A DNA stretch of 37,492 bases from an uncultured Gammaproteobacteria bacterium (GTDB lineage Bacteria; Pseudomonadota; Gammaproteobacteria; UBA4575). Shown here one piece after another: positions 20,020 through 28,174 of this stretch (the first letter of the stretch is position 1; every line of letters starts with the position of its first letter). The stretch lies in NCBI GenBank assembly GCA_937922735.1, contig CALAJL010000060.1, positions 1 through 37,492 on the forward strand. The letters run 5' to 3'. A model generated the notes under the pieces. The model was not told the origin of the DNA, did no database searches, and saw only the letters and a list, made by a program, of their open reading frames with translations. A program made the translations under genes and the position numbers.

Positions 20020-20763
20020 ATGAATGATGCAAGTGTAAATAGTGCGACTGTTAAAAAAGGATTTAGTGGTAAGCAGGTATTTTTAATTATTCTAGCAACA
20101 ATTTTCGTTGCAGTTGTATTGACGTACTTTGTGCTTCAGCATTATGTGTTTGCGAAGGAGTTTAAACCTGTACTTTTGTCACAATCTGAAACTGTAGAAT
20201 TAAATGAAAAATTGCAAGCATTAGGTTTTCAACCTGACACAAGCAATGTTAATAACGAACCAAAAAAGAAAAAACCATTCTGGGGTTCCGGTGATAAAAA
20301 AGTAGAAGAAGCAGAAGAATATGAAAGCGAGTCTGTGTTAACACCTGAAGCTTATAGTGAAGATGCTTCTAAGCGTGAAATTAACTTTAGTGAAAAAGAG
20401 CTTAATGCAATGCTCGCTAAAAATACGGATATGGCTAAACGTGTGGCGATAGATCTAGCTAATGATTTAGCAAGTGCAAAAATGATTATACCTATGGATC
20501 CAGATTTTCCATTTATAGGTGGTAAAACTTTAAGGGTAAATACTGGTTTAGGTTTATCTTTTGCAAATGATCGGCCGGTAGTGATATTGAAGGGCGTTAG
20601 CATTATGGGTGTGCCGATTCCAAACGCATGGCTTGGGAATTTAAAAAATGTTGATTTGGTTCAGGAATTTGGTTTAGAGAGCGGTTTTTGGAAGACCTTT
20701 TCTGCTGGTGTTGAGTATATTAATGTTGCAGATGGAATGTTGCAGATTAAGTTAAAAGAATAA
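20020..20763 (+). CDS. Conserved hypothetical membrane-anchored protein
   Basis: Single N-terminal TM, charged linker, conserved-looking C-terminal domain; SD ggaggag before the start; no characterised family recognised. Confidence 0.7.
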   Translation: MNDASVNSATVKKGFSGKQVFLIILATIFVAVVLTYFVLQHYVFAKEFKPVLLSQSETVELNEKLQALGFQPDTSNVNNEPKKKKPFWGSGDKKVEEAEEYESESVLTPEAYSEDASKREINFSEKELNAMLAKNTDMAKRVAIDLANDLASAKMIIPMDPDFPFIGGKTLRVNTGLGLSFANDRPVVILKGVSIMGVPIPNAWLGNLKNVDLVQEFGLESGFWKTFSAGVEYINVADGMLQIKLKE

Positions 20764-20807
20764 GTGTTTTTTAGTTGGTTATTAAATTGCTTAGGATGAT
20801 GATTTAA

Positions 20808-21080
20808 ATGCATGGGTTCGTTCCACCCGATCCCGATGGTGGTGTTTCAGAATTACAATTTGCCGTAATTTATGCCCCAAAATTAAATAAATCTGGGCGG
20901 AATCGTAAACGTTTTTCTGCTAATTGTGTAGAAATCAAAGCTACAGAAAATGAAGCACATGAAGATGAGGATCATCAGAAAAATCTGTATGCTGCAAGAG
21001 TGCTGGGGCCGTCCAAATCATCTGAAGGCCAATATATTTTCTATTTGGTTGAATGGTTACTATCTAATACAGATGCATAG
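20808..21080 (+). CDS. Small hypothetical protein next to the H4MPT genes
   Basis: ORF located between the DUF-type gene and beta-RFAP synthase; no family recognised. Confidence 0.55.
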   Translation: MHGFVPPDPDGGVSELQFAVIYAPKLNKSGRNRKRFSANCVEIKATENEAHEDEDHQKNLYAARVLGPSKSSEGQYIFYLVEWLLSNTDA

Positions 21081-21134
21081 ATTTATCCGTAAAACATAAG
21101 GTCATATTGCTCAATATCGAATAGAATTAGCGTT

Positions 21135-22148
21135 ATGAATTCGACGCCGATATATGTAGAAGCTCCAGCACGTTTGCACTTGGGGTTTTTGGATCTTAAT
21201 GGTGGCTTGGGAAGGCGTTTTGGCAGTGTTGGGCTAACATTAGATGGATTAGCTACTAAGATCATTGCGCGACCTGCTGACCAACTTAAAGTCATAGGTG
21301 ATCCGACTGGCCGTGTTCAGAAATACGCAGAAAAATTTATTGCCTACAAAGGTTTGTCTGATAACTTCGAGCTAGAAGTCGTGGAACAGATTCTAGGTCA
21401 TTCCGGTTTAGGCTCTGGCACTCAGTTAGCTATTGCAGTCGGCACAGCACTTTCTAGGTTATTTGGACTCGAGACAAAAAGCGCTGAGATTGCCGTTTTA
21501 TCAAACCGTGGCGCTAGATCAGGTATTGGTATCGGAGCATTTGATCGAGGCGGGTTTTTAGTTGACGCGGGACGAAATTCAGAAAGTACGGTGCCGCCAA
21601 TAATTTCTCGATTGGCATTTCCATCGAATTGGCGCGCAATACTCATCTTTGATAAAAGTCAGCGTGGGCTTCACGGGCAAGATGAAGATGCATCATTTGC
21701 TAAATTGCCTGATTTTTCGCCACAAACGGCGGATAAGCTATGTCGATTAGTGATTATGCAGATTTTGCCAGCGGTATGTGAACAAAGCATTGATATCTTT
21801 AATCAGGGTATATACGAACTACAAAAATGTATTGGTGAATATTTCGCGTCAGCTCAAGGAGGGCGTTATACTAGTCCCGCAGTCGCAGAGGCATGTGGTT
21901 TTCTAGAGTCTTTAGGTGTGCAAGGAGTGGGCCAAAGCTCCTGGGGACCTACAGGATTTGCATTTGTTGACAGTGAAACAAATGCGCATTTAATGTTGAG
22001 AAAGTTACAGTCAAAATTTGAGTCTGTTGAAGAGTTAAATTTTAAGATCGTTTCAGCTAGAAATACTGGAGCAGTCGTGAAAAATTTAGAACAAAAAGAT
22101 TTAGAAAAACAAGAAATTACTTCTTTGTCAAAATCAAATAAGTCTTAA
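21135..22148 (+). CDS. Beta-ribofuranosylaminobenzene 5'-phosphate (beta-RFAP) synthase, GHMP-like
   Basis: EAPARLHLGFLDLNGGLGRRFGSVGLTLDG, HSGLGSGTQLAIAVGTAL, GARSGIGIGAFDRGGFLVDAG. Confidence 0.93.
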   Translation: MNSTPIYVEAPARLHLGFLDLNGGLGRRFGSVGLTLDGLATKIIARPADQLKVIGDPTGRVQKYAEKFIAYKGLSDNFELEVVEQILGHSGLGSGTQLAIAVGTALSRLFGLETKSAEIAVLSNRGARSGIGIGAFDRGGFLVDAGRNSESTVPPIISRLAFPSNWRAILIFDKSQRGLHGQDEDASFAKLPDFSPQTADKLCRLVIMQILPAVCEQSIDIFNQGIYELQKCIGEYFASAQGGRYTSPAVAEACGFLESLGVQGVGQSSWGPTGFAFVDSETNAHLMLRKLQSKFESVEELNFKIVSARNTGAVVKNLEQKDLEKQEITSLSKSNKS

Positions 22149-22243
22149 TATAAAACCAAATATTTGCAAGCATAAATATGATATATATTTAGTGCATGTT
22201 TTTAATTAACATCATCTATAGAAGAGAAATAAGAGAGTAAAAA

Positions 22244-23152
22244 ATGGAAAAGCCATATATCCTTCACATGTTCACCCCCGCAAAAAATTTAAGTCCTTTT
22301 GACGTTAACATGGCACTAGATGCTGGTTGGGATAACGCAGTGGGTTATACAGACGTAGAAAAGGATGATGTTCAAGCCTTAACGCAAGATGCAATTTTCT
22401 CACGTAGTCCATCTGGCCTTAAGCGCACAGGTATATTTTTAGGTGGGCGCGATATGCATATGGCAATGGATATGATGGAAATCGTTCAAGAATCAATGGT
22501 GCCACCCTTTAAGGTTTCGTGTTTTGCTGACCCTAGTGGAGCTTTTACAACTGCTGCGGGCATGGTTGCGTCGGTTGAGCAAGCATTGAAAGATAAGCAT
22601 GATACTGATCTTAATGGCAAGTGCGTAATTGTCATGGGCGGAACAGGGCCAGTAGGTTCTACTGCTGCTGTTTTGGCCGCCAAAGCTGGTGCGGCTAGCG
22701 TGAAAATTTTAGGTCGTAAAAAAGATAAATCACAACGTGTGGCAGCGTTATGTAATAGCGAATACGGTGCTGATCTGACTGGAATTGAAGGTGAGGCTAA
22801 TGATGAGATTGATGCAATTGTGGATAAGGCTGATGTGATTTTGGCTTGTGCTGCAGCGGGTGTTCAAGTAATTACAGAAGAACATATCAAAAACGCCGCG
22901 ACAGGGTTAAAAGTTGCTGCTGATGTAAACGCAGTACCACCATCAGGGATTTATGGACTTGATGTGATGGGTGCATGTGAGCCAATTGAAGGTTCCAAGA
23001 ATGCATTTGGAATAGGTGCATTGGCAATTGGTAACGTGAAATACCAAACCCAACACAGATTACTGAAAGAGATGCATGATCGAGATGAGCCTATCTATAT
23101 TCATTTTGAGCGTGCGTTTGAAGTAGCTAGAGAAATTGTGCAAGGAAAATAA
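22244..23152 (+). CDS. mtdB: NAD(P)-dependent methylene-H4MPT dehydrogenase
   Basis: LHMFTPAKNLSPFDVNMALDAGWD, GGRDMHMAMDMM, CFADPSGAFTTAAGMVA, VIVMGGTGPVGSTAAVLAAKAGA. Confidence 0.93.
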   Translation: MEKPYILHMFTPAKNLSPFDVNMALDAGWDNAVGYTDVEKDDVQALTQDAIFSRSPSGLKRTGIFLGGRDMHMAMDMMEIVQESMVPPFKVSCFADPSGAFTTAAGMVASVEQALKDKHDTDLNGKCVIVMGGTGPVGSTAAVLAAKAGAASVKILGRKKDKSQRVAALCNSEYGADLTGIEGEANDEIDAIVDKADVILACAAAGVQVITEEHIKNAATGLKVAADVNAVPPSGIYGLDVMGACEPIEGSKNAFGIGALAIGNVKYQTQHRLLKEMHDRDEPIYIHFERAFEVAREIVQGK

Positions 23153-23187
23153 CTCACTAATATTTTTATAAGGTCAAGGCTTTAACC

Positions 23188-24291
23188 TTGCCTAATTATT
23201 TGGTTTTAGCTACATCTGGCCGTGCAATTGCGCAAGGTATAACGTCATTAGGATGTACGGTTGCTGTTGTAGATGGGTTTGGAGATTGTGATACTCATGC
23301 AGCAGCAACTGAAGCTTTAAAAATCGAACGATCTTACTTTGGTCTGGATCACGACAGTGTATTGCGGTCAGTTCAAGACTTGCAGACTAGAATGTCCTTC
23401 GATGGAGTACTGTTTGACGCTGCAATTGAATCAGATCCACAGTTACTGGATGCAATTAATATATTCCCCATACTTGGTAACTCAAGACATGTTATAGAGA
23501 CAGTAAAAAATGCTGAGATATTTTTTTCAACATTAGATCAGTACTCCATTCCCTATCCTGAAACTAAGCTTCATTTATCACCACAAGAGTACTCTAGTGA
23601 TATGTGGCTAGTGAAACATGCACAAGGAACAGGAGGAGTGGGGGTAACGGCTACAAATACAGATGTTGATATAACTAAAAACGTCTACTTTCAAAAAAAA
23701 TTAAACGGTAAAAGTTTTTCGATTACTCTTTTGGCAAATGGAGATGATCTATTTGCATTAGGTTTCAATACATTATGGAGTGAGTCGCTTGGACAATCAG
23801 TTCCTTATGCATATGCAGGAGCTATTAATCAAGTAAAGCTTGCAGATAATATTCTAGAAACCGCCTTGAGCTATGCAAAAGTGTTAGTTAAAGAGTTCAA
23901 GCTTGTAGGATTGAATAGTATCGATTTTATATATGCAGAACATTCAATGTATGTTCTAGAAATTAATCCGCGCATTCCTGCAACCTATGAGTTATATGAG
24001 ACTAAACACGGTGAATTGATGGAGCGACATATTCAGGCATGCGTGCATCAGCAGTTGCCAGAAGTAATAAGTAAACCATTATTACGAGCCCATGCGGTAG
24101 TGTATGCCCCAAAAGATATAACTATTCCAGCAGACGTATCTTGGCCACTCTGGACAGCCGACAGGCCGCAAGCGCTAGAGTTGATTAAGAAATTAGACCC
24201 GCTATGTAGTATTTTTGCAGGAGGTAAGAATTACTCTCAGGTGAATGATTCGATAAAAACACGCAAACGTACTATTTTAAGTAAATTTTAA
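23188..24291 (+). CDS. ATP-grasp domain protein (H4MPT cluster)
   Basis: ATP-grasp features (WLVKHAQGTGGVGV, FIYAEHSMYVLEINPRIPATYELYE); TTG start preceded by AAGG; position between mtdB and mch. Confidence 0.82.
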   Translation: MPNYLVLATSGRAIAQGITSLGCTVAVVDGFGDCDTHAAATEALKIERSYFGLDHDSVLRSVQDLQTRMSFDGVLFDAAIESDPQLLDAINIFPILGNSRHVIETVKNAEIFFSTLDQYSIPYPETKLHLSPQEYSSDMWLVKHAQGTGGVGVTATNTDVDITKNVYFQKKLNGKSFSITLLANGDDLFALGFNTLWSESLGQSVPYAYAGAINQVKLADNILETALSYAKVLVKEFKLVGLNSIDFIYAEHSMYVLEINPRIPATYELYETKHGELMERHIQACVHQQLPEVISKPLLRAHAVVYAPKDITIPADVSWPLWTADRPQALELIKKLDPLCSIFAGGKNYSQVNDSIKTRKRTILSKF

Positions 24292-24399
24292 GTTAAGTAG
24301 TAAAGAAATTTTCTAGCAAAGCCTGGCAATGTTAGGTGATTACGTTTAATTTACCTTTATTTAACCAACCACTCATTACAATTAAGAAGGAAGAAGTCG

Positions 24400-25344
24400 A
24401 TGATCAGTGTAAATGAATTAGCAAAACCATTAGTACATGAACTGATATCTAAAAGTGAAGCATTACGAGTTAATGTTGGAAAGTTTTCTAATGGTGCGAC
24501 TTATATAGATGCCGGTATTGAATGTGTTGGTGGATTAGAGGCTGGAAGGATAATTGCTGAAATATGCATGGGCGGTTTGGGGAATGTGAATCTATATCAT
24601 GCATCTGCTATAGGGGATTGGCCTTTGTCTCTGCATGTACACACATCACATCCCGTATTAGCTTGTTTAGCAAGCCAATATGCTGGCTGGAGCCTATCAC
24701 ATGAAAAATTTCATGCGCTAGGTTCAGGTCCGGGTCGTGCAATTGCATTAAAAGAACCTTTGTTCGAAGAACTTGGTTATAAAGACGAATGTGATAGTGC
24801 CGTGTTTGTGCTTGAGGTGGATACACTGCCACCTATCGAAGTTATTGATAAGGTTGCTGAAACATGCAAACTGGCACCAAGTGCACTGACATTTATTTTA
24901 ACTCCAACAAGCTCTATAGCTGGAAACATGCAAGTAGTTGCTCGTGTGCTAGAAGTTGCATTGCACAAAACTCATGAATTACATTTTCCGTTAGATCATA
25001 TTCTTGATGGTTCCGCTAGCGCACCGCTGTCTCCACCGATCCCTGATTTCGTAAAAGCCATGGGCCGCACGAATGATGCAATCTTATTTGCAGGCAGAGT
25101 GCAATTGTTTGTAAAAGGAGATGATGTTGCTGCAGAAAAATTAGCGAAAGAGTTGCCTTCAAGTACATCTCGAGATTATGGGAAACCGTTTGCACAAATC
25201 TTCAAAGATTATGAATATGATTTCTTTAAAGTTGATCCAATGTTATTTAGTCCTGCATCGGTAATGGTTACAGCAGTAGATAGTGGTAAAACATTCCGTG
25301 GAGGTGCTTTAGACTCTGCTTTATTAGAAAAATCATTTACATAA
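24400..25344 (+). CDS. mch: Methenyl-H4MPT cyclohydrolase
   Basis: [60 protein letters not shown]-type C-terminus. Confidence 0.95.
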   Translation: MISVNELAKPLVHELISKSEALRVNVGKFSNGATYIDAGIECVGGLEAGRIIAEICMGGLGNVNLYHASAIGDWPLSLHVHTSHPVLACLASQYAGWSLSHEKFHALGSGPGRAIALKEPLFEELGYKDECDSAVFVLEVDTLPPIEVIDKVAETCKLAPSALTFILTPTSSIAGNMQVVARVLEVALHKTHELHFPLDHILDGSASAPLSPPIPDFVKAMGRTNDAILFAGRVQLFVKGDDVAAEKLAKELPSSTSRDYGKPFAQIFKDYEYDFFKVDPMLFSPASVMVTAVDSGKTFRGGALDSALLEKSFT

Positions 25345-25353
25345 TACAATTCT

Positions 25354-26268
25354 GTGTCAAAGCATATTGCATTAGTTACGGATGATCCTGGCTGGCATGG
25401 ACGACAGCTTCATGATGCGTTTTTAAGAAAAGGTTATAAATGTACAAACGTATCGCTGGCTGACTGCTATATTAATGTTGGTTGTGGTGATGACACTGAA
25501 AAAAATAAAAATACTTTATATATACCTGGATTTGAAGATTCATTGCCGGATGGTGTATTTGTGCGTGGAGTGCAGGGGGGGACCTTAGAAGAAGTCGTCT
25601 TTTATTTGGATGTACTTCATGCCTTGCATGAATTAAATATTCTTGTGTATAACAGTGCTCGAGCCATTGAACGTAGTGTTGATAAAGGCATGACAAGTTT
25701 TTTGTTGGACCAGGCCGGTATACTTACGCCACCCACCTGGGTTGGAAATGATGTCCATCAGGCTTACTCTTTTATTCGAAGAGAATTAGCGTTAGGTAAT
25801 AAAGTGGTTGCTAAGCCACTATTTGGATCGCAAGGAAAAGATCTGCAGCTTATTTCTAAGGCTGAGGATATTACAAATTTTAAGGTCTACAATAAAATTT
25901 ATTACTTGCAACGCTTTATAACAACGGGTGATCAAAGCGCGTTTGATTGGCGAGTATTTGTCATTGGGGATGAGGTGGTTGCTTGTATGAAAAGAGAAGG
26001 GATGGATTGGATTAGCAATGTTGCAAATGGTGGCAAGTGTTACTCAGCAATGATAGATGACCAGTTTGCGAGTATCTCAAAACGGGCTGTGCGTGCAGTC
26101 GATATGCATTATGCAGGTGTTGACGTTATGCAAGATCTACATGGCAAATTGTGGGTTACTGAAGTGAATAGTATTCCCGCCTGGAAAGGTTTGGAAAGTG
26201 TAAATAATCTTGTAGTTGCCGATAAACTTGTCGAGAATTTCATAAATAGTATGGGTGTTGGGAACTGA
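25354..26268 (+). CDS. RimK-like ATP-grasp protein (H4MPT-cluster orf5-like)
   Basis: NSARAIERSVDKGMTSFLLDQAGILTPPTW, VVAKPLFGSQGKDLQL, GVDVMQDLHGKLWVTEVNSIPAWKGLE; GTG start. Confidence 0.87.
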   Translation: MSKHIALVTDDPGWHGRQLHDAFLRKGYKCTNVSLADCYINVGCGDDTEKNKNTLYIPGFEDSLPDGVFVRGVQGGTLEEVVFYLDVLHALHELNILVYNSARAIERSVDKGMTSFLLDQAGILTPPTWVGNDVHQAYSFIRRELALGNKVVAKPLFGSQGKDLQLISKAEDITNFKVYNKIYYLQRFITTGDQSAFDWRVFVIGDEVVACMKREGMDWISNVANGGKCYSAMIDDQFASISKRAVRAVDMHYAGVDVMQDLHGKLWVTEVNSIPAWKGLESVNNLVVADKLVENFINSMGVGN

Positions 26269-26335
26269 TACTTAGTATCAAATTTCTAATTCATAGTTTT
26301 AGTGCTTATTTCACTTTCATAATTTAATTGCGATA

Positions 26336-26357
26336 AGTGTGCTGCTTCAAGCACACT
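26336..26357. repeat. Inverted repeat / hairpin between the RimK-like and CitG-like genes
   Basis: AGTGTGCT (26336-26343), loop GCTTCA, AGCACACT (26350-26357); perfect 8-bp stem. Confidence 0.75.
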
Positions 26358-26407
26358 GTATGTTCTAAAATTTACAACTAGCACTATCAGTATGCCTTTT
26401 TAATCTT

Positions 26408-27256
26408 ATGGATCAGTACCCAAAATTACGCAAAGAGCTAATTAAGCACTATCTTTATGTCTGTAAGTTAGATGTAGAGTCATTAAAGCCAGGCAATATA
26501 AGTGTTTACTCGGGCGGCAAAGATCTTAGTGTTGATGATTTTTTGAGCAGCGCCAAGGTGAGTTCAGAACCAATAACAGACCCTGAATCTTCTTTGGGGT
26601 TGCGAATTCTGAATGCAATTACTGCAACTCATGCCGCGGTTCATACCAATACAAATTTAGGAATGGTGCTTTTAATGGCGCCACTCATTCATGCGAAGTT
26701 CAAAAAGCGTCAAGAAGAGAGTATCGAGGATGCAATCACCAAAGTGATGTCTTCTACTACGATTAACGATGCGCAGAACGTATATCAAGCTATTAGTGTG
26801 GCAAAACCAGGTGGAATGGGAGAAAAAAGTAATCAAGATATTTCTGAAGAACCTACTGTAACCCTCTTAAATACAATGGAAATTGCTTCAAAATGGGATT
26901 TGATTGCTGCTCAATATTCGAACAATTTTGATGATATATTTAATTTTGGTGTGCCGCGTTATCAAGCATTGCTGAAGAAGTGGGGTGATGAAAAATGGGC
27001 TACCACAGGATTGTTTCTATCCTATTTAAGGTACTACCCAGATAGTTTAATTGAACGTAAATTTGGGCTGTTAAAAGCTAGAGAAATTAGTGATATGATC
27101 TCGGCTCTTGAGATGGAGCTCTGCCATTCGGACTCACCGAGTAGGTACGAGGCACAATTATTAGAAATTGATCGCCAACTCAAGCGTAACCTAATAAACC
27201 CGGGGACCACAGCGGATCTCACTGCAGCTAGCATTTTTGCGGCTGGCCTAATCTAA
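26408..27256 (+). CDS. Triphosphoribosyl-dephospho-CoA synthase (CitG)-like protein (H4MPT-cluster orf7-like)
   Basis: LDVESLKPGNISVYSGGKDLSVDDFLSSA, THAAVHTNTNLGMVLLMAPL, VAKPGGMG are CitG-family features. Confidence 0.87.
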   Translation: MDQYPKLRKELIKHYLYVCKLDVESLKPGNISVYSGGKDLSVDDFLSSAKVSSEPITDPESSLGLRILNAITATHAAVHTNTNLGMVLLMAPLIHAKFKKRQEESIEDAITKVMSSTTINDAQNVYQAISVAKPGGMGEKSNQDISEEPTVTLLNTMEIASKWDLIAAQYSNNFDDIFNFGVPRYQALLKKWGDEKWATTGLFLSYLRYYPDSLIERKFGLLKAREISDMISALEMELCHSDSPSRYEAQLLEIDRQLKRNLINPGTTADLTAASIFAAGLI

Positions 27257-27357
27257 TTTAGGGCAGTTGTGGAACGCAGTAGGTCTTCAGACTTTGTCTG
27301 TGATGGTTTTCAAGGAGATTAGGAGATTGTATGGGCTTGTCGTGAGATGGGTCCGTA

Positions 27358-27371
27358 ATTTGTCGACAAAT
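27358..27371. promoter_or_regulatory. 14-bp perfect palindrome ATTTGTCGACAAAT upstream of fae
   Basis: Read directly; 28 bp between its end and the fae start codon, upstream of the SD AGGAG. Confidence 0.6.
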
Positions 27372-27399
27372 AGAAATATAAATTTAGGAGAATATAATA

Positions 27400-27927
27400 A
27401 TGGCAATAATCAATAGAGTTATGACTGGAGAGTCGCTCGTTAATGATAACGATCCTTCAGGCACTATGGCTGAAATTGCACACATCGATTTATTGATCGG
27501 TCCACGCGGTTCTGCTGTTGAAACTGCTTTTTGTAATGGCTTGGTAAATAACAAGGACGGCTTCTCAACTTTATTAGCTGTTGTTGCACCAAACCTTCCT
27601 TGTAAGCCAAATACAATGATGTTCAATAAAGTGACCATCAAAGGTGGCGAGCAAGCAGTTCAAATGTTTGGCCCAGCTCAAGCAGCTGTAGCTAAAGCAG
27701 TAGCTGATAGTGTTGAAGATGGCACTATCCCTGCAGACGAAGCGGATGACGTTTTTGTTTGTGTTGGTGTTTTCATTCACTGGGAAGCTAAGAGTAACGA
27801 AGCTATCTATGAAAACAACTACAAAGCTGTAAAAGAATCTTTAGAGCGCGCCGTTAAGGACGAGCCTAAGGCTGCTACAGTTGTTGCACAAAAAGACAGC
27901 GCAGAGCACCCATTCAAGGGTTTCTAG
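27400..27927 (+). CDS. fae: Formaldehyde-activating enzyme
   Basis: [72 protein letters not shown], highly characteristic of Fae. Confidence 0.97.
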   Translation: MAIINRVMTGESLVNDNDPSGTMAEIAHIDLLIGPRGSAVETAFCNGLVNNKDGFSTLLAVVAPNLPCKPNTMMFNKVTIKGGEQAVQMFGPAQAAVAKAVADSVEDGTIPADEADDVFVCVGVFIHWEAKSNEAIYENNYKAVKESLERAVKDEPKAATVVAQKDSAEHPFKGF

Positions 27928-27951
27928 ACTGCTTTTTAGCGCAATTTATAG

Positions 27952-27983
27952 AAATGCCTCGATTTATATCGGGGCATTTTTTT
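27952..27983 (+). terminator. Rho-independent terminator after fae
   Basis: 11-bp stem AAATGCCTCGA/TCGGGGCATTT (one T:G wobble), 6-nt loop, followed by a T tract. Confidence 0.88.
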
Positions 27984-28079
27984 GTCTGCGACTTTATTCT
28001 TAGTCAGCAAGATTTTCTTATATAATGACTCCAAAGTAGATTGATCAGGTATATTGGCCTAGTTAATTAAACTGAAAAA

Positions 28080-28130
28080 CTAGCCAGTTCATTTGTCTAG
28101 CCAGTTCATATGTCTAGCTAGTTCATTTAT
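28080..28130 (+). repeat. 3 x 17-bp tandem repeat upstream of the PTPS-like gene
   Basis: CTAGCCAGTTCATTTGT / CTAGCCAGTTCATATGT / CTAGCTAGTTCATTTAT read directly. Confidence 0.9.
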
Positions 28131-28174
28131 TCAGTACAATTAACAAGTAAATACAATCAGACAAATTTGATGGA

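Noticed and set aside
20352-22683. Minus-strand ORFs at 20352, 21083, 21422 and 22486
   Set aside because: Antisense to supported plus-strand genes; compositions mirror the sense codons.
24608-27780. Minus-strand ORFs at 24608, 24777, 25472, 27034, 27384 and 27574
   Set aside because: Antisense to mch, the ATP-grasp, CitG-like and fae genes, without independent evidence.
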